A stretch of DNA of 64,000 nt, from NCBI RefSeq assembly GCF_004366075.1, contig NZ_SODU01000005.1:372001-436000 (forward strand), in the 5' to 3' direction. Shown here piece after piece: positions 57,664 to 64,000 of this stretch (the first letter of the stretch is position 1; every line of letters begins with the position of its first letter). The DNA comes from Kribbella pratensis (GTDB taxonomy: Bacteria > Actinomycetota > Actinomycetes > Propionibacteriales > Kribbellaceae). The notes beneath the pieces were generated by a model, which ran no database searches, was not told the DNA's origin, and worked only from the letters and a program-made list of their open reading frames with translations. The translations under genes were made by a program, and so were the position numbers.

Positions 57664-58733
57664 GTCAGGTGTTCGCGGGCGGCCATCAACGCGAACCCGA
57701 GCAGGTTGGAGCCCTTCCACTGGGCCGGCTCGGTGGCGGCGTCGTCATTGGCGCTGAGGCCGATGCCCCAGACGGGGTCGACAGGACTGGCCTCGACCAG
57801 CACCCGTGATCCCGTTGCGAGCAGGAACTCCTGCAGGCCCGGATGCGCGGTGAACTTGTGGATCGAGCCGTCCACCACCAACTCGAAGCGATGGCGGCGC
57901 CAGACGTCCTCGTCGAAGTCGCGCACAGTGCGGCCGGCGGCTTTGGCGGCGCCTGGGTGGCGTGCGTCGAGCACAGCACGGAGCGCGGCCTGGTCGCCGA
58001 AGAGCCTGGCCTTCCCCGCCATCATCCAGTGCTCGGCGGTCAGATAGGTGACGTCTTCAACCGTGAATGGCGCCGGATACCACTGGCTGAGGCAGCTGGC
58101 GTCGACCAGGCCCTCGCGACGCGGCGTGTGACCCCAGAAGCGGAGGAAGCGATAGCGGCGACCCTGCTCGTGTCCGTCCAAGAGATCAGTGGCGCTCCGC
58201 GGCTCGTCGACCGAGCCGGTCAGCAGCCAGGCCCGCTCGAACTCGGCGGGGGTGATCTCCATCGCCGCGAGGACGGGGTTGTACACGTCGAAGGTCGGCT
58301 CGATCGGCCAGTCGATCACCCGTTCGGCTCGTCCGTCCGGCCGACGCCGGACAATCCGCCGCCGACGCCCTGTCGGCACGCCGTGCGCCTCGTCCTCGGC
58401 AACGACCTCCATCAGGAACTCTGCACCGTCCTCGGCGGAGTCGCGCAGGAACACGGGCATCCGCCGCGCGAGTACGCCGTACGCGGGGTGCTTCTTGTCC
58501 CTGGCCCGGCGATCCCGGAGGTTCAGGAGTACGCCGTCGTTCCCCAGGTCGTCGAGGCGGAGTCGAGGGATTTCGCCGATGTCGGCCGCCGCTCGCGCGA
58601 TCTCGTCCGGATCGGTGACGACGCTGACTTCAGACAGCGTGTCGAGGATCTGTGCCGGTGAATCAGCCTCGATCCACCACACGAAGCCCCCCATACCGTA
58701 GCTGTGGCTGACCAGGTACTCGTGGCGGCTCAT
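57615..58733 (-). CDS. NADAR-domain protein with extra N-terminal domains
   Basis: The C-terminal 170 residues (about 195-365) form a NADAR/YbiA-like domain: FLRFWGHTP, LSQWYPAPFTVEDVTYLTAEHWMMAGKA, KFTAHPGLQEFLLATG, LVEASPVDPVWGIGLSAND and WKGSNLLGFALM. NADAR enzymes cleave N-glycosidic bonds of ADP-ribose-type or riboflavin-pathway compounds; some reverse guanine ADP-ribosylation. The first 70 residues (EYLVSHSYGMGGFVWWIEADSP) are a separate small domain, followed by a basic middle part. ATG 58733 is chosen; ATG 58742 is possible. The gene overlaps fabV at its 3' end. Confidence 0.82.
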   Translation of the reverse strand: MSRHEYLVSHSYGMGGFVWWIEADSPAQILDTLSEVSVVTDPDEIARAAADIGEIPRLRLDDLGNDGVLLNLRDRRARDKKHPAYGVLARRMPVFLRDSAEDGAEFLMEVVAEDEAHGVPTGRRRRIVRRRPDGRAERVIDWPIEPTFDVYNPVLAAMEITPAEFERAWLLTGSVDEPRSATDLLDGHEQGRRYRFLRFWGHTPRREGLVDASCLSQWYPAPFTVEDVTYLTAEHWMMAGKARLFGDQAALRAVLDARHPGAAKAAGRTVRDFDEDVWRRHRFELVVDGSIHKFTAHPGLQEFLLATGSRVLVEASPVDPVWGIGLSANDDAATEPAQWKGSNLLGFALMAAREHLTQLVAGQFTSTSVSAS

Positions 58734-58781
58734 ACCTCTCATCCTCGGTCATCGGCCGAGGCGCGGCCATCTAGATATCCG

Positions 58782-61283
58782 CTACAACGGCTTGAACGAG
58801 ACCATTTCCAGGGCGAGTTCGCCGGCTTCGTCCGAGGCGTTCAGGTCTACGCTCGCGGTGATGCGCCAGTCGTGGTTGCCTTCGGGGTCGTCGATGATCT
58901 GTTGGACTTCCCAGTAGCCGGGGTGTTCCTCGACCATGAAGAGCGCGGGGCCGCGGGCGGCGGGCCCGGTGCCTACGACGTCGTGTTCGGCGTAGTACGC
59001 CGTACCGGCTTCGGCCCAGCGGCCCGCGTCCCAGCCGGCTGCGTTGTCGAGCTGTCCGAGCTCGGCCCAGCGGTGCAGGGCGAGTAGCTCGACGCGGCGG
59101 AACATGGCGTTGCGGACGAGGACGCGGAAGGCTCTGGTGTTCAAGGTGATCCGGCGCGGACCAGTCGGAGCCGGCGCGACAACCTCCTCCTCGGTCGGGT
59201 TGGTGAGCTCCTCCCACTCGTCGAGCAGGCTGGAGTCGGTCTGGCGGACTACCTCACCGAGCCACTCGATCAGGTCGGTGAGATCCTCGTTCACCTTGTC
59301 CGGCGGCACGGTCTGCCGCAGCGCCTTGTACGCGTCGCTCAGGTAGCGAAGGACGATGCCCTCCGAGCGCGCGAGACCGTAGTACTGGATGAACTCGCCG
59401 AAGGTCATCGCCCGCTCGAACATGTCCCGTACGACGGACTTCGGCGACAACCCGGCCTCCGCGATCCACGGATGCGTCTGCCGGTACATCTCCAAGGTTG
59501 CCTCGAGCAACTCTTCGAGCGGTTTCGGCCAGCTGATCTCGTCGAGCAGCTCCATCCGCTCCTCGTACTCGATGCCGTCGGCCTTCATCCCCTGCACGGC
59601 CTCGCCCTTGGCGTGGTGCAGCTGCGCCAGCAGGATCGCGCGCGGATCCTCCAGCGTCGCCTCGACCACCGACACCACGTCGAGCGCGTACAGCGGGTCC
59701 TCGGGGTCGAGCAGGTCCAGCGCGGCCAGTGCGAAGGTGGACAGCGGCTGGTTCAGGCTGAAGTCCTTCTGCAGGTCCACGGTCAGCCGCAACGATCGGC
59801 CGTTCTCGTCCGGCTCGTCGAGGCGTTCGACCACACCGGCGGTGAGCAGCGTCCGGTAGATCTGGATCGCGCGGCGGATCAGCCGGATCTGCGCCCGGGA
59901 GTCCTCGTGGTTGTCCTGCAGCAGGTGCCGCATGCTCGCGAACGCGTCACCGTCGCGGGCGATCACGTTCAGCAGCATCGCGTGGCTGACCCGCATCCGC
60001 GACTGCAGCGGCTCGGGGTCGGCCGCGACCAGCCGGTCGAAGGTGTCCTCACCCCAGGTGACGAAGCCCTCTGGCGGCTTCTTGCGCTGCACCCGGCGCT
60101 GCTTCTTCGGGTCGTCGCCTGCCTTCGCGAGCAACCGGACGTTCTCCACGACATGGTCCGGGGCCTGGACGACGACCGTGCCGGACGTGTCGTATCCGGC
60201 CCGCCCTGCGCGGCCGGCGATCTGGTGGAACTCGCGTGCTTTCAGGATCCGCTGCCGGCGTCCGTCGTACTTGCTCAGCGCGGTCAGCAGGACGGTGCGG
60301 ATCGGCACGTTGATGCCGACGCCGAGGGTGTCGGTGCCGCAGATGACCTTCAGCAATCCCGCCTGCGCCAACTGCTCGACCAGCCGCCGGTACTTCGGCA
60401 GCATGCCGGCGTGGTGCACCCCGATCCCGTGCATGATCAGGCGCTGCAGGGTCCTGCCGAAGCCCGCGCTGAAGCGGAAGTGCCCGATCAGCTCCTTGAT
60501 CTTGTCCTTCTCTTCCTTCGTGCAGACGTTGATGCTGGTCAGCGCCTGGGCGCGTTCCAGGGCAGCGGCCTGCGTGAAGTGCACGACGTACACGGGAGCC
60601 TGATGCGTCACCAGGAGCTCGGCGAGCGTCTCGTGCAGCGGCGTGGTGACGTACTTGTAGATGAGCGGGACCGGGCGCTCGCCGGACGCGACGATCGCGG
60701 TCGGACGGCCGGTACGTCGGGACAGGTCGATCTTGAACCGCTCGACGTCACCGAGGGTCGCGGACATCAGCACGAACTGCGCCTTCGGCAGCTCGAGCAG
60801 CGGCACCTGCCACGCCCAGCCGCGATCCGGCTCGGAGTAGAAGTGGAACTCGTCCATCACCACCTGGCCGACGTCCGCGTCCGCCCCTTCGCGCAGGGCG
60901 ATGTTCGCCAGGACCTCCGCCGTACAGCAGATGATCGGCGCCCCCGCGTTGACGGAGGCGTCGCCGGTCAGCATGCCGACCTTCTCCGCGCCGAACACGT
61001 CGCACAACGCGAAGAACTTCTCCGACACCAGCGCCTTGATCGGCGCCGTGTAGAACGTCCGCTGCCCGTTCGCCAGCGCCGCGAAGTGCGCGCCGGTCGC
61101 CACCAGACTCTTCCCGGAGCCGGTCGGCGTCGACAGGATCACGTTCGACCCCGTCATCACCTCGATCAACGCCTCTTCCTGAGCCGGGTACAACGAGATC
61201 CCCTGCTCCCCCACCCACCGCGCGAACGCGTCGTACAGGTCGTCAGGCTCGGTCGTCTCCGGCAACATCTCGGTCAGCGTCAT
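58782..61283 (-). CDS. DEAD/DEAH-box helicase with DUF3516-type C-terminus
   Basis: An 833-residue superfamily 2 helicase. Domain 1 (about 30-220) has Walker A STPTGSGKS, motif II DEFH, and SAT; domain 2 (about 240-440) has VGINVPIRTV and QIAGRAGRAGYD. The remaining 400 residues match the actinobacterial DUF3516 extension (DIIEWLGEV-like and WAEAGTAYYAEHDVV segments). It resembles Ski2/HelY-group RNA helicases and may act in RNA processing. The frame extends upstream to 61664, but ATG 61283 starts the family-like sequence. Confidence 0.87.
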   Translation of the reverse strand: MTLTEMLPETTEPDDLYDAFARWVGEQGISLYPAQEEALIEVMTGSNVILSTPTGSGKSLVATGAHFAALANGQRTFYTAPIKALVSEKFFALCDVFGAEKVGMLTGDASVNAGAPIICCTAEVLANIALREGADADVGQVVMDEFHFYSEPDRGWAWQVPLLELPKAQFVLMSATLGDVERFKIDLSRRTGRPTAIVASGERPVPLIYKYVTTPLHETLAELLVTHQAPVYVVHFTQAAALERAQALTSINVCTKEEKDKIKELIGHFRFSAGFGRTLQRLIMHGIGVHHAGMLPKYRRLVEQLAQAGLLKVICGTDTLGVGINVPIRTVLLTALSKYDGRRQRILKAREFHQIAGRAGRAGYDTSGTVVVQAPDHVVENVRLLAKAGDDPKKQRRVQRKKPPEGFVTWGEDTFDRLVAADPEPLQSRMRVSHAMLLNVIARDGDAFASMRHLLQDNHEDSRAQIRLIRRAIQIYRTLLTAGVVERLDEPDENGRSLRLTVDLQKDFSLNQPLSTFALAALDLLDPEDPLYALDVVSVVEATLEDPRAILLAQLHHAKGEAVQGMKADGIEYEERMELLDEISWPKPLEELLEATLEMYRQTHPWIAEAGLSPKSVVRDMFERAMTFGEFIQYYGLARSEGIVLRYLSDAYKALRQTVPPDKVNEDLTDLIEWLGEVVRQTDSSLLDEWEELTNPTEEEVVAPAPTGPRRITLNTRAFRVLVRNAMFRRVELLALHRWAELGQLDNAAGWDAGRWAEAGTAYYAEHDVVGTGPAARGPALFMVEEHPGYWEVQQIIDDPEGNHDWRITASVDLNASDEAGELALEMVSFKPL

Positions 61284-61374
61284 CACTACCCATTGTCCCC
61301 GACCGGCCAATCCACCGGCTGCCGGGATATCTACCGTTCGGCTCGCCAGGCCGACCGTTCGGCGACGGAACCTG

Positions 61375-61388
61375 TGCAAACGATTGCA
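61375..61388. promoter_or_regulatory. LacI-family operator before the SGNH hydrolase
   Basis: TGCAAACGATTGCA is a LacI/GalR-type dyad (CAAnCG-nTTG core) 25 bp before the ATG at 61414. Such sites mark sugar-responsive genes. Confidence 0.5.
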
Positions 61389-61413
61389 AGCATGTCTATT
61401 CGGGGGTGACTTG

Positions 61414-62655
61414 ATGGGCATGACTTTTACTGCGTGGCGCCGGGTGGGCGCGAGTTTGCTGGTGACGGCGGTGGGTGCGGCGGGTCTGGTGGCGGCCGCA
61501 CCGGACAAGGTGGCGACGACCGGTGAAGGAGGACGTGGAGGTGGGCTCGTGACGACCTGGGGTGCGGCGGACGACATCGCCGGCGGGTCGTTGAGTGATG
61601 TGACGGTGCGGAACGTGCTGCGGACGTCGGTGGGCGGCAAGGAGCTGCGCGTCCGGATCTCCAACGCGAACGGGGATCAGCCGTTGGTGTCTGACTCGGT
61701 GTACGTCGGGCGGCAGGCCAGCGGCGCGACCGTGGTACCGGGGTCGAGCCGGCGGTTGACGTTCAGCGGCAGCACTACGGTGACGATCCCGCCGGGTGCG
61801 ATGGCGATCAGCGACCCGCTGCCCGGTGTGGTGCCGGCCCTGACGAGTCTGACGGTCAGCCTGCACGTGGTCGGGACGACGGGCGTGATCACCGCGCACA
61901 ACCGGGCGATGCAGCACAGCTACAAGTCGACATCCGGTGATCACGCGGCCGACGAGTCGAGTACGGCGTATCAGACCGAGTCCTCGGCGTGGTACTTCCT
62001 GAACGCAGCGATCGTCGAGGCGACGCGGGACGTGGCGACGGTCGCGACGCTGGGCGACTCGATCACCTCGTCGGTCGGGACGACGATCGACACGAACCGG
62101 CGCTGGCCGGACATCCTCGCTGCCCGCTACGCGCGACTGCCGGAGCCGGCGCGGCTGGCGATCTCCAACGAGGGCATCTCGGGGAACCGGGTGCTCGGCG
62201 GGGTCGCGAAGGCTGGTAGTGCGGGGGCGAGTGCACTGGCCCGGCTGGACAAGGATGTGCTCACCAAGCCCGGCGTACGGACGGTGCTGGTACTGGAAGG
62301 GATCAACGACATCTACGCCGGCGCGACGACGGAGCAGTTGCTCGCCGGATACCGGCAGCTGATCGCCCGGGTGCACGCGTCCGGACGCTGCATCGTCGGC
62401 GGGACGTTGACGCCGATGGGGAGCTCGTTCGTGTACACGCCGGAGAAGGAAGCGATCCGGCAGGCGGTGAACACGTTCATCCGCACGAGCGGTGAGTTCG
62501 ACGACGTGGCGGACTTCGACGCGGCAACGCGCGACCCGGCGGATCCGACCCGGCTCGCAGCGGCGTACGACGGCGGCGACGGCCTGCACCCCAACGACGC
62601 CGGCAACCAGGCGATGGGCGACGCACCGAACCTCGACAGCCTGCGCTGCGACTGA
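61414..62655 (+). CDS. Secreted SGNH/GDSL hydrolase
   Basis: A 413-residue exported lipase/esterase-type hydrolase. A signal peptide (WRRVGASLLVTAVGAAGLVAAA) is followed by a beta-rich N-terminal domain (about 45-195; LRVRISNANGDQPL) and an SGNH domain (about 205-410). Block I is TLGDSIT with the catalytic Ser, block III GINDIY and block V DGLHPND with Asp/His. Probable role: removing acyl or acetyl groups from polysaccharides. ATG 61414 has a GGGGGTG site. A LacI-type operator upstream implies sugar control. Confidence 0.9.
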   Translation: MGMTFTAWRRVGASLLVTAVGAAGLVAAAPDKVATTGEGGRGGGLVTTWGAADDIAGGSLSDVTVRNVLRTSVGGKELRVRISNANGDQPLVSDSVYVGRQASGATVVPGSSRRLTFSGSTTVTIPPGAMAISDPLPGVVPALTSLTVSLHVVGTTGVITAHNRAMQHSYKSTSGDHAADESSTAYQTESSAWYFLNAAIVEATRDVATVATLGDSITSSVGTTIDTNRRWPDILAARYARLPEPARLAISNEGISGNRVLGGVAKAGSAGASALARLDKDVLTKPGVRTVLVLEGINDIYAGATTEQLLAGYRQLIARVHASGRCIVGGTLTPMGSSFVYTPEKEAIRQAVNTFIRTSGEFDDVADFDAATRDPADPTRLAAAYDGGDGLHPNDAGNQAMGDAPNLDSLRCD

Positions 62656-62659
62656 CAGC

Positions 62660-62704
62660 CAACCGCCGTACGCATCGCCTTGCGGGCGGTGCGTACGGCG
62701 GTTG
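62660..62704. terminator. Strong bidirectional terminator hairpin
   Basis: CAACCGCCGTACGCA (62660-62674) pairs perfectly over 15 bp with 62690-62704. The loop has a further CGCC/GGCG stem, giving an almost continuous 20 bp hairpin between the convergent SGNH and binding-protein genes. Confidence 0.85.
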
Positions 62705-62714
62705 TTGCCTCCGG

Positions 62715-64000
62715 CTACTTCCGGCCCTGCGCGGCCATTGCTTCTTCGTACTCGTGGCGGATCGCGTCGCCGCTCGACTTACGCCAGTTGGCCACCGCCT
62801 TGTCCCAGTCCGACAGACTGGAGCGGCCGAGCTGGATCTCCTTGGTGAGCGAATCGAAGTCCTTGTCGGCGACTTTGCCCTTCGTCGAGTCTGTCGACGA
62901 GTAGAGCCCGTACGTCGGCTGCAGGATCGCGGTCGGCAGGATCGTCTTGAGGTGGTTGTACGCGACATCGACCGCCTCGGGATGACCCGGGAAGTAGACC
63001 GGATAGCCACCGTCGGCGAGGTACTGGATCGGGAACTCGCCCAGGCAGACCTCACTACTGCCGTCCTTGGTCAGCACCGGATCGGTACCCTTCAGGGTGT
63101 AGTGCCGCCCGGGCAGGCCGAACTTACGGAACAGGTACTCCTCGGTGCCGAACGGCGCTGCCATCCAGTTCAGCACCCGCAGCAGCATCTTGGTCCGCTC
63201 CGGCGAGCTGGGTCTGATCGCCGAGATCGAGTTGTTCGGCGAACCCAGCAGGAACCGGCCGATCTCCCCGGCGCTGTCCCGGACGACCGGCAGCGCGATG
63301 GCGAAGTTCGGCGTCACGGCGCGCCGGTAGAAGCTCTGGATCGACGAGTAGGTGTCCTGCGTCATCACCGCGGACCCCTGGCTGAACCAGACCTTCTGGT
63401 TGTTCTTCGCCACCCCGTCGGGATGGATCAGCCCGTCGGCCTGCATCTTCGCCGTGATCGCGAGCATCTCCTTGTACTCCGGGAGCTCGCGGCCGTGCAC
63501 CAGCCGGCCGTCGCGAACCTCCCAGCCGTTGGGCAGCCGCAGCATCGCGCTCAGCGCCGACGCGGGTGGGACCGCGAACGCCCAGCGGTTCTTCTTCTGG
63601 TCCGTGACCGCCTTCGCCACCGCGTTCAGCTCGTCCACGCCGGGTGAGCCGAGCTCGACGCCGAACTGGTCGAGGAGGTCCTGCCGGGCCAGCAGCAGGG
63701 TGGACGACATGACGCCGCGCTGGATCGGGACCGCCCGGATGCCGCCGGCGAACACGCAGCCGCGCCAGGAGTCGGGTGACAGGTTGGCCAGGAACGGGTA
63801 CTCCAGGATCGCGTCGCCGGACAGGTACTCGGTCAGGTCCTGGGCCCGGGCCTCGAGGAACTGTGGCAGATAGGAGAATTTGCCGTCGACGTTGAACAGA
63901 TCTCCCAGCGTGTCTCCGGCCACCGAGGTCGCGAACTTGTTGGTGAAATCGGAGCCGGTGGCCGAGGTGATCGTCAGCGACAGCGGCGAACCGATTCTCC
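62715..64000 (-). CDS. ABC sugar transporter substrate-binding protein, 5' end beyond the window
   Basis: The frame is open through base 64000, so the start, signal peptide and lipobox are outside; about 428 residues are visible. The sequence resembles large LipO-type extracellular sugar-binding proteins: SDFTNKFATSVAGDTLGDLFNVDGK, VMTQDTYSSIQSFYRRA, RVLNWMAAPFGTEEYLFRKFGLPGRHYTLKG and a C-terminal LGRSSLSDWDKAVANWRK. It probably binds oligosaccharides for an ABC importer encoded upstream of the gene, beyond the right edge. A strong terminator separates it from the SGNH hydrolase. Confidence 0.85.
   Translation of the reverse strand, partial: RIGSPLSLTITSATGSDFTNKFATSVAGDTLGDLFNVDGKFSYLPQFLEARAQDLTEYLSGDAILEYPFLANLSPDSWRGCVFAGGIRAVPIQRGVMSSTLLLARQDLLDQFGVELGSPGVDELNAVAKAVTDQKKNRWAFAVPPASALSAMLRLPNGWEVRDGRLVHGRELPEYKEMLAITAKMQADGLIHPDGVAKNNQKVWFSQGSAVMTQDTYSSIQSFYRRAVTPNFAIALPVVRDSAGEIGRFLLGSPNNSISAIRPSSPERTKMLLRVLNWMAAPFGTEEYLFRKFGLPGRHYTLKGTDPVLTKDGSSEVCLGEFPIQYLADGGYPVYFPGHPEAVDVAYNHLKTILPTAILQPTYGLYSSTDSTKGKVADKDFDSLTKEIQLGRSSLSDWDKAVANWRKSSGDAIRHEYEEAMAAQGRK

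Noticed and set aside
59472..61409. Long plus-strand open frame opposite the helicase
   Set aside because: Shadow of the helicase gene; composition is low-complexity Arg/Leu/Gln/Val.
1..64000. tRNA, rRNA, insertion sequence or prophage
   Set aside because: No cloverleaf-like intergenic segment, transposase, integrase or phage motif was recognised on reading; a tRNA scan would settle the first.

Overview
The window is high-GC DNA from an actinomycete. Codon third positions are almost all G or C. It encodes actinobacterial hallmarks: the mismatch endonuclease NucS, a MeaA-type mutase, an AfsR/SARP-like regulator with ATPase and TPR modules, a SigG-like ECF sigma factor, a MurA with Asp in place of the fosfomycin-target Cys, and many starts that look leaderless. 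A soil genus of the Kribbella/Nocardioides type fits best, but that placement is inference. I found no rRNA, tRNA or CRISPR array, and no insertion sequence or phage gene. No gene-free stretch exceeds about 180 bp.

Region 1 (1-8.4 kb) is mostly housekeeping: the tail of a phytanoyl-CoA dioxygenase, a doubled 3-hydroxyacyl-CoA dehydrogenase, a coupled TfoX/methyltransferase/Nudix operon, nucS, glmS and a glutaminase with an EF-hand. Region 2 (8.6-18.7 kb) is an aldarate (glucarate/galactarate) catabolic island. It has three enolase-superfamily dehydratases, KdgD, a TctCBA importer, an FCD GntR regulator, a LysR regulator and a DppA-type peptidase. Region 3 (18.8-24.8 kb) holds secreted proteins, a D-amino-acid oxidase overlapping a homocysteine methyltransferase, and a MocR regulator.

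Region 4 (24.8-35.7 kb) is the most unusual part. Four tandem paralogous membrane sensor modules without kinase domains are translationally coupled. They are followed by a GAF-PP2C-HATPase switch protein, two STAS proteins and a protein of unknown function, an apparent eight-gene minus-strand operon. A large SARP/AAA/TPR regulator is divergent from it. I read this as a membrane-coupled partner-switching signalling system.

Region 5 (35.8-46.2 kb) carries a fatty-acid desaturase, an ECF sigma factor with a SnoaL-like tail flanked by a carboxymuconolactone-decarboxylase-like protein and an SDR, an orphan glycosidase-like protein, and a GntR/amidohydrolase/MFS catabolic unit with three matching operator-like palindromes. 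Region 6 (46.3-64 kb) contains a double glycosyltransferase, an aldo/keto reductase, meaA, an orphan STAS protein, sppA, a PduO-type cobalamin adenosyltransferase, a murA homologue, fabV, a NADAR-domain protein, a DUF3516-type helicase, an SGNH hydrolase behind a LacI-type operator, and the 3' part of a sugar-binding lipoprotein gene. MeaA needs adenosylcobalamin, which the nearby adenosyltransferase makes.
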